Positions 1 to 9,099 of a DNA stretch of 64,000 nucleotides are shown here, one piece after another. The stretch lies in NCBI GenBank assembly GCA_021648755.1, contig JAKISG010000002.1, positions 62,001 to 126,000 of the forward strand, in the 5' to 3' direction. The translations under genes were made by a program, and so were the position numbers. Under the pieces are notes generated by a model, which was not told the origin of the DNA, did no database searches, and saw only the letters and a program-made list of their open reading frames with translations. Numbering within the stretch: position 1 is the first letter of the stretch; each line of letters opens with the position of its first letter. This DNA is from Flavobacteriaceae bacterium. Lineage in GTDB: Bacteria > Bacteroidota > Bacteroidia > Flavobacteriales > Flavobacteriaceae.

Positions 1-308
<308 letters not shown>

Positions 309-316
309 TTAGTTGT

Positions 317-333
317 TTGGCACTATATTTGTA
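317..333 (+). promoter_or_regulatory. Sigma-54-like promoter before the Gly/Arg-rich lipoprotein gene
   Basis: The sequence TTGGCAC, four bases, then TTGTA fits the sigma-54 consensus TGGCAC(G)-N4-TTGCW. The GG (319-320) and GT (331-332) sit 12 bp apart, as required. The same stretch also contains TATATTTG (324-331), a Bacteroidetes sigma-A -7 element, so which sigma factor is used is open. A second TATTTTTG -7 match lies at 373-380. Confidence 0.45.
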
Positions 334-403
334 ATTAAAATTATAATTAAATTTATTGAAGCAAATTTAAATTATTTTTGTAAATTTCACCTATTAAAAC
401 CAT

Positions 404-1501
404 ATGATTATGAAAAAATCTAAACTTCACATTAAAAATTTCAAACTTTATTATTTTTTAAGTTTGATTATTATTACCTTTTCTTCTTGTAGTTCTTACC
501 AAAACACAAATACAGATGGTATTTATGATACTACTACTGCTAAAACAAAAGAAGTAACAAAAGAAGTCATAGAAGGTAGTTCTGATACCAAAGCCAATAA
601 ATATGAAAAATATTTTAAAAAGAAAGCAAGTACATATAACCTTTCTAAAGGTGAAGTATTTACAGATATTGACACTTATAAAACAGAAGAAGAAATAGAA
701 ATTGAAGAAGAAGAATTAGATAGAGAAGTTGACGATTTTATTTACGAAAAAAACGCATGGGAAAATAGTGGTGAAACTATTGTAAATGTACATAATTACG
801 ATGGTTTTAATAATGGTTTTAATAATGGTTTTTTTAATCCGTGGGGTTTTGGAGGTTTAGGATTTGGAGGAGGCTTCGGATTTGGAGGAGGGTTTGGCTT
901 CGGAGGCTTCGGCGGAGGCTTCGGGTTAGGTTTTCATAATCCATGGGGATGGGGCTTTGGCGGCTTTCATAACCCATGGGGATGGGGTTTAGGACATGGC
1001 TTTCATAACCCATGGGGTGGTGGATTTTACGGAAACGGGTTTAATAATGGCTACTACGGCAATAATGATTATGCCTACGGAAGAAGAACCGCTCGTAACT
1101 CTTCAAATTTTGAAGGTAGATATGTTTCGAGAAATAAAGTTAATGCAAGAGGCAATAATTCAAGAAGATCTAATACTAATGCTAGAAGTAGCAACTCAAG
1201 AAGGTCACCTAACGCTAGGAGTAATAATTCAGTAAGAAGATCTAATACTAACGCTAGAAGTAGTAACTCAAGAAAGTCACCTAACGCTAGGAGTAATAAT
1301 TCAGTAAGAAGATCTACGAGAAACGCAACAAATAGAGCAAAACCTTCTTCGCGAAATAAAAGAGCAAAATCTTCATCAAGAAACTCTTCAAGCAGAAATT
1401 ATTCTCCTTCAAGATCTTCTAGAGGTTTTTCTTCAAGTAGAGGCTCATCATCTAGAGGTGGCGGTGGTAGTTCTAGAGGTGGCGGATCCAGAAGACGTTA
1501 A
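404..1501 (+). CDS. Glycine/phenylalanine-rich lipoprotein with Arg/Ser-rich tail
   Basis: 365 aa, family not recognised. A hydrophobic N-terminus ends in a lipobox (FSSC), so it is predicted to be lipidated and exported. Residues ~60-125 are acidic (runs of E). Residues ~130-220 are built of FGG/GFG units and four copies of an (F)HNPWG motif. The last ~130 residues are Arg/Ser/Asn-rich with a 24-residue unit repeated exactly twice, ending in Ser/Gly/Arg. Two ATGs (404, 410) are possible starts; the second begins MKKSK, the usual form of such a signal. The order acid block, glycine block, basic tail suggests a structural or matrix protein at the cell surface, which is inference. A hairpin follows the stop. 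It shares a sigma-54-like promoter with the basic secreted protein at 13789. Confidence 0.75.
   Translation: MIMKKSKLHIKNFKLYYFLSLIIITFSSCSSYQNTNTDGIYDTTTAKTKEVTKEVIEGSSDTKANKYEKYFKKKASTYNLSKGEVFTDIDTYKTEEEIEIEEEELDREVDDFIYEKNAWENSGETIVNVHNYDGFNNGFNNGFFNPWGFGGLGFGGGFGFGGGFGFGGFGGGFGLGFHNPWGWGFGGFHNPWGWGLGHGFHNPWGGGFYGNGFNNGYYGNNDYAYGRRTARNSSNFEGRYVSRNKVNARGNNSRRSNTNARSSNSRRSPNARSNNSVRRSNTNARSSNSRKSPNARSNNSVRRSTRNATNRAKPSSRNKRAKSSSRNSSSRNYSPSRSSRGFSSSRGSSSRGGGGSSRGGGSRRR
1163..1306 (+). repeat. 72-bp in-frame tandem repeat, two copies
   Basis: Units at 1163-1234 and 1235-1306 differ at only a few bases. A third copy starts at 1307 and breaks off after a few codons. The period is a multiple of three and encodes 24 residues rich in R, S and N, so copy number can change without frameshift. 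Confidence 0.85.
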
Positions 1502-1531
1502 AATTTAACTTTGATTTTATATTCACATAGA

Positions 1532-1563
1532 ATAACACTCAAAAAAATAATTTTGAGTGTTAT
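1532..1563 (+). terminator. Hairpin after the Gly/Arg-rich lipoprotein gene
   Basis: A perfect 13-bp stem (1532-1544 with 1551-1563) around a 6-base A/T loop sits between the stop at 1501 and the start at 1586. The stem arms are A-rich then T-rich, so it can act as an intrinsic terminator, although no long T tract follows. Confidence 0.6.
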
Positions 1564-1585
1564 ATTAGAAAAACACGTTTAAAAA

Positions 1586-2941
1586 ATGAAAAAAGCAACC
1601 CTACAATTATTCTTATTAGTAACAATTACAGTAACTTCTCAAAATTATTTTTATGAAAATACTATTATTAATTACGATGCTAGTTCCTTGTTATTTTCAA
1701 AAGAAAACATAAAAGGCACAGCACGATATATTGCAATGGGCGGAGCCTTTGGCGCGTTAGGTGGTGATTTATCTGCAACAGGTGTTAATCCTGCAGGTCT
1801 AGCAATTTTTACAAATTCAGAAGCCTCATTAACTTTTGATAAAAATAATACAGTTACAAATTCAAATTTTTATGGTACAACTAACAATTCATCTAATACT
1901 TCTTTTAATTTAGGACAAGCAGGCGCTGCATTAGTTTTTCAAAATGATTATGGTAGATGGAATAAGTTTGCAGTTGGTATAAATTTTACGGTAATAAACG
2001 ATTTTGACAATAGTTATTTAACAACAGGAAAAAGCCCTCTGACAAATTTTAACGAAGACCCTTTTTTAAACTTTGACAATAACAACACCAATGATGTTTT
2101 TTATGAAAACGTAGATTCTCAAAAATTCAGCAACCATACAAGAGGCTCTAATGACAGATTAACTTTTTCAATTGCTGGTCAATATAATGATAATACTTAT
2201 TTTGGCGTCTCCCTAAATTCACATTCTTTAGATTATTTTCAAGAAATTATTTTTATTGAAAATAGTAATGACGGCACTAATACTTTAGAGGCAAAATTAA
2301 ATCAACAACTTTTAATTTTTGGAGACGGTATTAGTCTTAATTTTGGTGTTATTTCTAAGTCAATAAAAAATGTAAGATTAGGTTTAGCTTACCAAACACC
2401 AACTTGGTACTATTTAAATGAAGAGTTTAGGGACAACTTAAACATTAACCCTAGCAATACTACTAGAAGTTATTCAGAAAGGCAAGAGGGCTTTTTTGAA
2501 TACAGAATGAAAACACCAAGTAAAATGACAGGTAGCATTGCATATATTTTTGGAAAACAAGGATTGCTCAGTGTTGATTATACATATCGTGATTTTAACA
2601 ATATTAAATTAAAACCAAATGCTGAATTTAATGCTGAAAATGAAAATCTTAATAACCTTAACGGTACGTCTGAAATCAAAATTGGCGGTGAATATCGTTA
2701 TAAAAGTATAAGTTTAAGAGCGGGTTACCATACTGAGGAAAACCCTATAAAGACTATTACTACAAACAATAATGGCTATTCTTTAGGTCTTGGCTTTAAA
2801 CTTTCTAACACAACTAAATTAGATTTTTCTTATAACAAAACAACTTCAGAAGATAATTATCGTTTTTTAAATTTTGTAAACCCCGCAGAAAATAGGATTA
2901 CAAATGACCAAGTTACAGCAACAATTACCATAGGCTTGTAG
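1586..2941 (+). CDS. OmpP1/FadL-family outer membrane porin
   Basis: 451 aa with an N-terminal signal peptide (MKKATLQLFLLVTITVTSQ). The motif MGGAFGALGGDLSATGVNPAGL close after it is the plug region characteristic of the OmpP1/FadL/TodX family. The rest alternates aromatic and polar residues as in a beta-barrel. In Bacteroidetes such proteins are often labelled hemin receptor or transport protein; the family carries hydrophobic molecules across the outer membrane, and the substrate here is unknown. The gene stands between a hairpin at 1532-1563 and a terminator at 2994-3029, so it is probably transcribed alone. Confidence 0.8.
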   Translation: MKKATLQLFLLVTITVTSQNYFYENTIINYDASSLLFSKENIKGTARYIAMGGAFGALGGDLSATGVNPAGLAIFTNSEASLTFDKNNTVTNSNFYGTTNNSSNTSFNLGQAGAALVFQNDYGRWNKFAVGINFTVINDFDNSYLTTGKSPLTNFNEDPFLNFDNNNTNDVFYENVDSQKFSNHTRGSNDRLTFSIAGQYNDNTYFGVSLNSHSLDYFQEIIFIENSNDGTNTLEAKLNQQLLIFGDGISLNFGVISKSIKNVRLGLAYQTPTWYYLNEEFRDNLNINPSNTTRSYSERQEGFFEYRMKTPSKMTGSIAYIFGKQGLLSVDYTYRDFNNIKLKPNAEFNAENENLNNLNGTSEIKIGGEYRYKSISLRAGYHTEENPIKTITTNNNGYSLGLGFKLSNTTKLDFSYNKTTSEDNYRFLNFVNPAENRITNDQVTATITIGL

Positions 2942-2993
2942 CCTTAAAATCTACAAGTATTATCTATTTACCGTAAATCCTGCTAAAACTGTT

Positions 2994-3029
2994 AGCCTTA
3001 ATAAAAAAGACTTATCTTTTATTAAGGCT
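2994..3029 (+). terminator. Intrinsic terminator after the FadL-like gene
   Basis: A 13-bp perfect stem (2994-3006 with 3017-3029) contains GCCTTAAT and its complement. A partly repeated TTAAGGCTTC and then an eight-T run follow at about 3048-3055. Confidence 0.75.
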
Positions 3030-3052
3030 TCTTAAGGCTTCTTATCCTTTTT

Positions 3053-3082
3053 TTTGCTATTTTAAAATATTTTGTATATTTG
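3053..3082 (+). promoter_or_regulatory. Bacteroidetes-type promoter for the OmpA/HhH pair
   Basis: TTTG (3053-3056), 18 bp, then TATATTTG (3075-3082) match the Bacteroidetes housekeeping consensus (TTG or TTTG, 17-23 bp, TAnnTTTG). The start codon follows 37 bp later. Confidence 0.7.
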
Positions 3083-3119
3083 GAAAATTAAATCAATACT
3101 AAACTTAAATAATTACTAG

Positions 3120-3908
3120 ATGAAAAAAATTTTAGCAATTATTACATTATTATTATTTCTTATTTTACTTTGGTATACTAAGGAGCGTTACAATACGTGT
3201 TGTAATGATAGTAATGTAGTAATGAAACAAGAAAAACCTGACCTAAAAGTCAAAAAACACGGTCCGTTAGTTTATAAGTGGAACTCCGGAGAAGCAATTA
3301 CTAATGATTTATGGGATGCCAAAAAAGTGGCTATACTTTCGAGTAGATCAACAGGTAAAACATTGCAAATTTTAGGTCCCTATTTTAAAGACGAAGGTAA
3401 AGAAATTGGTATTACTAGGGCAAAATCTGCTTTTGCAAAATTAGGAAATATCCTAAAAATTGAAAATGTAGAGTTTGGGTCTAAACTTATAAAATATTAT
3501 GATGGTGCAATTACGAGTCGTTTTGAAGGTACAGAATTTAATTGGTTAACAAGAAATGAAAATATTACAGAAATTGAAGATAAAGCATTGATTTATTTTC
3601 CGACAAATTCAACTAAAAAATTAAGTAATGCAAATATTATTAATTACTTAGAAGGTGTAGCAAATTCTTTAAAAGATAATACTAAAAAAGTTGTATTATC
3701 AGGGCATACTGACAGTCAAGGTAATGCTGTAATTAATAAAAAATTAGCTTTAGACAGAGCAATATCTATTAAGAATGAATTAATTCGTTTAGGAGTTGTT
3801 GCAAATAGAATTACTACTGTTTCATTTGGTAAAGAAAAGCCAATTGCAGATAACAACACTGCTACTGGAATGCAAAAGAATAGACGAGTAGAATTAGAAA
3901 TTAAATAA
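3120..3908 (+). CDS. Membrane-anchored OmpA-domain protein
   Basis: 262 aa. One hydrophobic segment (residues ~4-22) followed by a positively charged turn looks like a non-cleaved anchor. The C-terminal ~90 residues form an OmpA peptidoglycan-binding domain: SGHTDSQGNAVINKKLALDRA, then NRRVELEIK at the very end. The middle (residues ~60-150) is not recognised. It likely tethers an envelope component to the cell wall. The next gene begins 27 bp downstream with no terminator between, so the two are probably co-transcribed. Confidence 0.8.
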   Translation: MKKILAIITLLLFLILLWYTKERYNTCCNDSNVVMKQEKPDLKVKKHGPLVYKWNSGEAITNDLWDAKKVAILSSRSTGKTLQILGPYFKDEGKEIGITRAKSAFAKLGNILKIENVEFGSKLIKYYDGAITSRFEGTEFNWLTRNENITEIEDKALIYFPTNSTKKLSNANIINYLEGVANSLKDNTKKVVLSGHTDSQGNAVINKKLALDRAISIKNELIRLGVVANRITTVSFGKEKPIADNNTATGMQKNRRVELEIK

Positions 3909-3935
3909 AATTATAAACTTTAAAAAATTAAAACT

Positions 3936-4418
3936 ATGTTATTATTAATAGAAAACAATTGCGATGGATTTTGGGCATGGCCCTGGCCTTTATTACTTAC
4001 CTTTTTATTAGGTGCTTTATTAGGTTGGTTATTAAGTAAATTATTTAGCAATAATTCTTGTGAAAATTGTGTTAGTTTACAAGCAGAATTAGATGCATGT
4101 AGAGCTAATGCAAAACTGAAAAGCACTAAAAAGACTGTTGTAGTTGCAAAAGTAGATGACTCCGTTAAAGATGATTTAACAAAGATAGAAGGAATTGGAC
4201 CAAAAATAGCAGAATTACTTAATAATGATGGCATTTGGAGTTGGAAACAATTATCTGAAACTACCGCAAGTAACATACAAAGAGTTTTAGATGCTGCAGG
4301 TCCAAAATATAGAGTACACGACCCTGAAACATGGTCAAAACAAGCAGGCATGGCTAGTAGAGCTGAGTGGGAAAAACTAGAAAAATGGCAAGATGAGCAT
4401 AAAGGTGGTAAAGTCTAG
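3936..4418 (+). CDS. Membrane protein with helix-hairpin-helix domain
   Basis: 160 aa. The N-terminus has one membrane segment (WPLLLTFLLGALLGWLLSKLF), then a short linker with CENC. The C-terminal half carries a helix-hairpin-helix-like fold: DDLTKIEGIGPKIAELLNNDGI, then WKQLSETT, and a conserved W/E-rich end. This arrangement is familiar in Flavobacteria, where the domain resembles the DUF4332 / ribosomal L21-type extension; function is not established. Being paired with a wall-binding OmpA protein suggests an envelope role rather than DNA repair, but that is inference. A strong terminator follows at 4438. Confidence 0.75.
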   Translation: MLLLIENNCDGFWAWPWPLLLTFLLGALLGWLLSKLFSNNSCENCVSLQAELDACRANAKLKSTKKTVVVAKVDDSVKDDLTKIEGIGPKIAELLNNDGIWSWKQLSETTASNIQRVLDAAGPKYRVHDPETWSKQAGMASRAEWEKLEKWQDEHKGGKV

Positions 4419-4437
4419 AACTTAATTATAAAATTTT

Positions 4438-4472
4438 AAAAGCGTCTAGAATTTAATTTTAGACGCTTTTTT
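4438..4472 (+). terminator. Intrinsic terminator after the HhH gene
   Basis: An 11-bp perfect stem (4438-4448 with 4460-4470), core GCGTCTA/TAGACGC, runs into a T tract. Its A-rich 5' arm would also serve the convergent minus-strand gene ending at 4506. Confidence 0.85.
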
Positions 4473-4505
4473 ATTATAAACCTAGTCAGTAAAATAGTTA
4501 GTAAC

Positions 4506-5555
4506 CTATTTAATAAACTCCACTTCTGCTTGAGCTATTTTTTGGGTATCAAAAAACCCTTGTTCTTGCATCCAATTATCATTATATACTTTACTCATAT
4601 ATCTTGAACCATGGTCTGGAAAAATAACAACTACTTTTGAGTCCTTATTAAACTCCCCTTTTTTTGCTAATTGAAATACAGCTTGCATTGCAGCACCACT
4701 TGTATAACCCGCAAAAATACCCTCCGTTAAGGCAATTTCTCTTGCTCTATGCGCAGCGTTTTCATCATTCACTTTTTCAAATTTATCAATAATATCAAAA
4801 TCTGTAGCTGTAGGTATTAAATTTTTACCTAAACCTTCTATTCTATATGGGTAAATTTCATTTAAATCTAACTCTTTAGTTTCATGAAATTTTTGTAAAA
4901 CTGAACCATAAGCATCGACTCCTATTATTTTTATGTTTTTTCCGATTTTTTGAGATTGTTCTTTTAAATATTTTGCAGTTCCAGAAATTGTTCCTCCTGT
5001 ACCACTTGCTGCAATTAAATGTGTAATTTCACCATTAGTTTGTTCCCAAATTTCTGGGCCTGTAGTTTCGTAATGTGCATCAATATTTAATTTATTAAAA
5101 TATTGATTAATATATATTGAGTTCGCAGTTTCTGCATGTAGTTTTTTAGCAACTTGATAATAAGATCTTGGGTCATCTGCTTTTACATGTGCAGGACAAA
5201 CATAGACTTTTGCACCCATGGCTTTAAGCATATCAATCTTATCTAAAGATGATTTTGAACTTACTGCCAGAACACATTCATAGCCTTTAATAATACTAAC
5301 CATAGCTAAACTAAAACCTGTATTCCCAGAAGTAGTTTCTATAATAGTTGTTCCTTTTTTTAAAATTTCTTGTTTCTCTGCTTGTTCTATAATATGAAGT
5401 GCTATTCTATCTTTAGTTGAATGTCCTGGATTGTACCCTTCAAACTTTGAAAAAAATTCACCTTCAATATTTTCTGTTATCTTATTAAGCCTAATCATAG
5501 GCGTATTACCAATAAGTTCTAACACATTTTGGGTAATTCCTAATTTTTGTTTCAT
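4506..5555 (-). CDS. Cysteine synthase / cystathionine beta-synthase-like PLP enzyme
   Basis: 349 aa PLP-dependent fold type II enzyme. [11 protein letters not shown] opens the domain; STKDR carries the PLP lysine; TSGNTG and SGTGGTISG are the cofactor phosphate loops; YTSGAA places the serine facing the PLP ring nitrogen. The family joins serine or O-acetylserine with sulfide or homocysteine. There are no C-terminal CBS domains, so it is either CysK-like or a short cystathionine beta-synthase; HSTKDR in place of the commoner SVKDR leans to the second. A TAAATTTG -7 element lies at 5576-5583 on this strand, with a possible TTG 22 bp upstream. Confidence 0.85.
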   Translation of the reverse strand: MKQKLGITQNVLELIGNTPMIRLNKITENIEGEFFSKFEGYNPGHSTKDRIALHIIEQAEKQEILKKGTTIIETTSGNTGFSLAMVSIIKGYECVLAVSSKSSLDKIDMLKAMGAKVYVCPAHVKADDPRSYYQVAKKLHAETANSIYINQYFNKLNIDAHYETTGPEIWEQTNGEITHLIAASGTGGTISGTAKYLKEQSQKIGKNIKIIGVDAYGSVLQKFHETKELDLNEIYPYRIEGLGKNLIPTATDFDIIDKFEKVNDENAAHRAREIALTEGIFAGYTSGAAMQAVFQLAKKGEFNKDSKVVVIFPDHGSRYMSKVYNDNWMQEQGFFDTQKIAQAEVEFIK

Positions 5556-5609
5556 AAATATAGTTATATCATATACAAATTTATACTATTTTTTTTAATT
5601 AGTGCCAAT

Positions 5610-7772
5610 TTATTTATTAACACTCTCTAAGTTTAATAAAAAAGAATAGTCAACCGCAATATCTTTTAAGGCATCAAATCTACCTGATGCTCCACCGTGC
5701 CCAACTTTCATATCAGTATGCAATAGTAATAATGTTTTGTTAGTTTTTAAATCTCTTAATTTTGCTACCCATTTGGCTGGTTCAAAATACTGTACTTGTG
5801 AGTCGTGTAAGCCTGTGGTAACTAACATGTTTGGATAATCTTTTTTTACTACATTATCATAAGGTGAATAAGAAAGCATATACTCATAGGCTTTTTTATC
5901 ATTTGGGTTTCCCCACTCATCATATTCAGATGTTGTTAACGGAATGGTATCATCTAACATTGTAGTCATTATATCAACAAATGGTACTGCAGCAATTATG
6001 CCATTAAATAATTCGCCATTCATATTAATAATTGCTCCCATTAACAAACCTCCAGCCGACCCTCCTTCTGCATATAAATGTGCTGCTGCTGTATATTTTT
6101 TTTGAATTAAAAATTTAGCGCAATCTATAAAGTCGGTAAAGGTATTTTTTTTATGAAATAATTTGCCATCTTCATACCACGCTCTTCCTAAATATTGAGA
6201 ACCTCTAATATGAGCCACAGCATAAACAAAACCTCTATCTAATAAACTTAAGCGCGTTGTGCTAAAACGGTCGTCTAAAGTATAGCCATAAGATCCGTAA
6301 GCATAGAGTAACAAAGGCGTATCTTCTGACAGTTTGGTGTCTTTATGGTGTACTATCGAAATGGCTACTTTTTTACCATCTCTTGCGGTTGCCCAAATTC
6401 GCTCACTTTTATAATTGGCTTTATCAAATTTACCACCTAAGACTTCTTGCTCTTTTTTTATTTCTTGAGATTTATCATTCATATTAAAGTCCATTACCGA
6501 ATTAGGTGTCGTAAATGATTGATAACTATAACGTAATGTTTCTGTATCAAACTCAGGGTTTGCCTGGACTCCAACGGCATAGGTTTCTTCTGAAAATGGT
6601 ATATAATAAGCTGTTTTTTTGTCCCATCTTTTAATTCGTATTTTACTTAAGCCATTTGTTCTCTCTTCTAATACTAAATAATCTTTAAATATTGAAATAT
6701 CTTCTAAAAAAGTATCTTCTCTATGTGGAATTTCATCTGTCCAATTTTCTTGTGTCGTTTTATTTTCAGGAGTTTTCATTAACTTGAAATTCGTTGCCTT
6801 ATCTTTATTAGTATGCACATAAAAATTATTTTTATAGTGTGCAATATTATATTCTAATCCACGAACTCGTTTTTGAAAAATTCTAAATTTTCCGTTAGGA
6901 TTATTGGCTTCTAAAATTTGATATTCGCTAGTTAAAGTACTAGTAGAACCAATTATTAAATATTTTTTAGATTTTGATTTATAAATAAAAGTATAAAATG
7001 TATCGTCTTTCTCTTCATAAACTACTTTGTCTTCAGAGACATCTGTACCAACGGTATGCTTTAATATTTTAGTACTTCTTAAAGTTACTGGGTCTTTGTA
7101 AGTGTAAAAAATAGTCTTGTTATCTGAAGCCCAAGTTGCGCTACCTGTTGTATTTTTTATAATTTCTGGATAGATTTTTCCTGTTTCCAAATTTTTAATT
7201 TGGATATCATATTGTCTTCTACTAACAGTATCTACACCAAAAGTTACTAGTTTATTATTTGGGCTAACTCTAAAACTACTCAAAGCATAGTAATCGTAAT
7301 TTTTTGCCATTTCATTAACGTCAAAAATAATCTCTTGTTTGCTTTTTAATTGGGGTAATGTTGGTTTTTTAGGAACAGAACTTACTAATGTACGCGAATA
7401 AATAGGGTATTGCCCACCTTTTATGTAACTGGTTATATAAAAATAATTATTTAATTTATAAGGAACTGAAGAATCATCTTCTTTAATTCTTGCTTTCATT
7501 TCTTGAAATAAATCTTCTTGAAATTGCTTGGTATGTGCAGTTACTTTATTGTAATATTCATTTTCTTGCTCTAAATATTTAATAACTTCTGGGTTTTCTT
7601 TTTCGTTTAACCAATAATAATTGTCAATACGTTCATCTCCATGAATAGACATTTTTTTTGGTTTTTTTGCTACAGTTGGAATTTTGATAGTTGTTATTTT
7701 CATTTTTTCTTTTTTACATGAAGTTGCAAAAATAAGTGAAATAATGGAGGTATATAATAAAATTTTATACAT
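5610..7772 (-). CDS. ptrB: Oligopeptidase B-type serine peptidase (S9A), lipoprotein form
   Basis: 720 aa, the usual length of prolyl oligopeptidase-family enzymes: an N-terminal beta-propeller and a C-terminal alpha/beta-hydrolase. The nucleophile motif GGSAGGLLMG (Ser ~572), the Asp region (HDSQVQYFEPAKW) and the His motif (GHGGASGR) are all present. GGSAGGLL points to oligopeptidase B, which cuts short peptides after basic residues. The N-terminus is a lipoprotein signal (SLIFATSC-K), so the enzyme should sit in the envelope rather than the cytoplasm. A TATCTTTG -7 element at 7882-7889 on this strand is a possible promoter. Confidence 0.88.
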   Translation of the reverse strand: MYKILLYTSIISLIFATSCKKEKMKITTIKIPTVAKKPKKMSIHGDERIDNYYWLNEKENPEVIKYLEQENEYYNKVTAHTKQFQEDLFQEMKARIKEDDSSVPYKLNNYFYITSYIKGGQYPIYSRTLVSSVPKKPTLPQLKSKQEIIFDVNEMAKNYDYYALSSFRVSPNNKLVTFGVDTVSRRQYDIQIKNLETGKIYPEIIKNTTGSATWASDNKTIFYTYKDPVTLRSTKILKHTVGTDVSEDKVVYEEKDDTFYTFIYKSKSKKYLIIGSTSTLTSEYQILEANNPNGKFRIFQKRVRGLEYNIAHYKNNFYVHTNKDKATNFKLMKTPENKTTQENWTDEIPHREDTFLEDISIFKDYLVLEERTNGLSKIRIKRWDKKTAYYIPFSEETYAVGVQANPEFDTETLRYSYQSFTTPNSVMDFNMNDKSQEIKKEQEVLGGKFDKANYKSERIWATARDGKKVAISIVHHKDTKLSEDTPLLLYAYGSYGYTLDDRFSTTRLSLLDRGFVYAVAHIRGSQYLGRAWYEDGKLFHKKNTFTDFIDCAKFLIQKKYTAAAHLYAEGGSAGGLLMGAIINMNGELFNGIIAAVPFVDIMTTMLDDTIPLTTSEYDEWGNPNDKKAYEYMLSYSPYDNVVKKDYPNMLVTTGLHDSQVQYFEPAKWVAKLRDLKTNKTLLLLHTDMKVGHGGASGRFDALKDIAVDYSFLLNLESVNK

Positions 7773-7937
7773 ATTTTTTTTGATAAACTATGAATTGGGT
7801 TTTCTTTTATAGACAACAAAATCAGAGCCTTGTCAGTAAACAAATTTTCTCTGTTTCAATATCTTTTAAGTAATCTTTTTACAAAGATAGTAAAACTATA
7901 ATAAGAAAGTTTATTTTCTTGACAATACCAAAAACAG

Positions 7938-7965
7938 TTGCACTAACTTACTAATCCTATTTTTG
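7938..7965 (+). promoter_or_regulatory. Bacteroidetes-type promoter in the 7773-8087 intergenic region
   Basis: TTG (7938-7940), 17 bp, then TATTTTTG (7958-7965) fit the consensus; a second -7 match (TAAATTTG) lies at 8000-8007. Either could drive the DUF1573-pabA-pabB row. The rest of the 315-bp gap holds only the opposite-strand -7 element at 7882-7889. Confidence 0.5.
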
Positions 7966-8087
7966 TCACCTTTTTAGAGCAAATTTAAAAATTTTCCATT
8001 AAATTTGCAGTATAGCAAAGATTAGAACCCAATTTACAAGACACAATATTTTACAATAGAAATCTTAATTAGTTTAAAATTAAAAGC

Positions 8088-8480
8088 ATGAAAAACATTT
8101 TTTATATATTTTTATTTTTTACTTTATTTAGCATTAGAACAGATTTGTTTGCGCAAAATGAGAAATTTCCTATTTTAAAATTTGAGCAAGAAACTATTAA
8201 TTACGGTAAAATAGACTCTAACTCAAGCGGTAAAAAAACGTTTAAATTTAAAAATATAGGTAACGCCCCGCTAATAATATATAAAGTTAAAGGCAGTTGT
8301 GGCTGTGTGGTTTTGGATTTTCCTAAAAAACCAATCTTACCTAATGAAACTGGAGAAATTAATATTGTATATAATGTTTTAAAAAAAGGCAGAATTTCTA
8401 GAACCGTTACTGTTACTTCTAATATTAAAGAAAAAATTAAAGTTTTAAAAATTAAAGGACGTGTTATGAAAAGCCTTTAG
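8088..8480 (+). CDS. Secreted DUF1573 protein
   Basis: 130 aa with a signal peptide (ending ..RTDLFAQ) and one DUF1573 domain: FEQETINYGKID, FKFKNIGNAPL, GSCGC and PNETGEI are the family signature, an Ig-like fold related to ASH/MSP domains. Found in very many exported Bacteroidetes proteins; molecular function unknown. It precedes pabA by 52 bp. The shared transcript is plausible but a folate link is not implied. Confidence 0.85.
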   Translation: MKNIFYIFLFFTLFSIRTDLFAQNEKFPILKFEQETINYGKIDSNSSGKKTFKFKNIGNAPLIIYKVKGSCGCVVLDFPKKPILPNETGEINIVYNVLKKGRISRTVTVTSNIKEKIKVLKIKGRVMKSL

Positions 8481-8532
8481 TTTAAAATCAAAAAAAAATA
8501 TGCTACAAGTAAAAAACAGTAAAAGGTAATCA

Positions 8533-9099
8533 ATGAAAGTTTTACTAATTGATCATAACGACTCTTTTACTTATAATATTATTGAATTACTTCGTAGTTT
8601 TAAGAAATTTGACTTTAAAGTTATTAATTATTCAGAATTAAACAGTAAAAAAATAGAAAATTTTGATAAACTCATTATCTCACCAGGACCTTCACTTCCA
8701 AAAAATTATATTGCTACCAAAAAAATTATTCGTACTTTTTATAAAACAAAACCTATATTAGGAATTTGTTTAGGTCATCAAGCCATTTCACAAGTTTTTA
8801 ATGCTAGTTTAGAGAATCTATCTCAAGTAAGACACGGTATGAAGCAAGAAATAATTATCAGTAACCACCATACTTTATTTAAAAATATTAATCGTACTAT
8901 TACTGTTGGTTTATATCATTCTTGGATAGTAAGTAAAATAAATTTTCCAAAGAAATTAGAGATAACATCTTTGAGTGATGATGGTATTATTATGAGTTTA
9001 AAACATAAAAAATATCCTGTTTTTGGTATTCAATTTCATCCAGAATCTTTTCTTACTATAGATGGAAAGACAATCTTAAAAAATTTTCTTGAATTATAA
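8533..9099 (+). CDS. pabA: Aminodeoxychorismate synthase glutaminase subunit (PabA)
   Basis: 188 aa class I glutamine amidotransferase. It opens with LLIDHNDSFTYNI; the oxyanion motif is SPGPSLP; the nucleophile elbow LGICLGHQAI carries Cys79; FGIQFHPES gives His169 and Glu171. It supplies ammonia from glutamine to the chorismate-aminating subunit. The stop overlaps the next start by one base (TAATG), so the subunits are translationally coupled. Because the partner looks like PabB rather than TrpE, the pathway is p-aminobenzoate for folate rather than tryptophan. Confidence 0.88.
   Translation: MKVLLIDHNDSFTYNIIELLRSFKKFDFKVINYSELNSKKIENFDKLIISPGPSLPKNYIATKKIIRTFYKTKPILGICLGHQAISQVFNASLENLSQVRHGMKQEIIISNHHTLFKNINRTITVGLYHSWIVSKINFPKKLEITSLSDDGIIMSLKHKKYPVFGIQFHPESFLTIDGKTILKNFLEL

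Noticed and set aside
996..1235. 79-codon frame inside the Gly/Arg-rich lipoprotein gene
   Set aside because: A shadow of the repetitive gene in another frame; no independent start region.
3920..4351. 143-codon open frame on the minus strand
   Set aside because: It lies wholly antisense to the HhH gene, whose protein has a membrane segment and a recognisable domain; the antisense frame has no signal or family.
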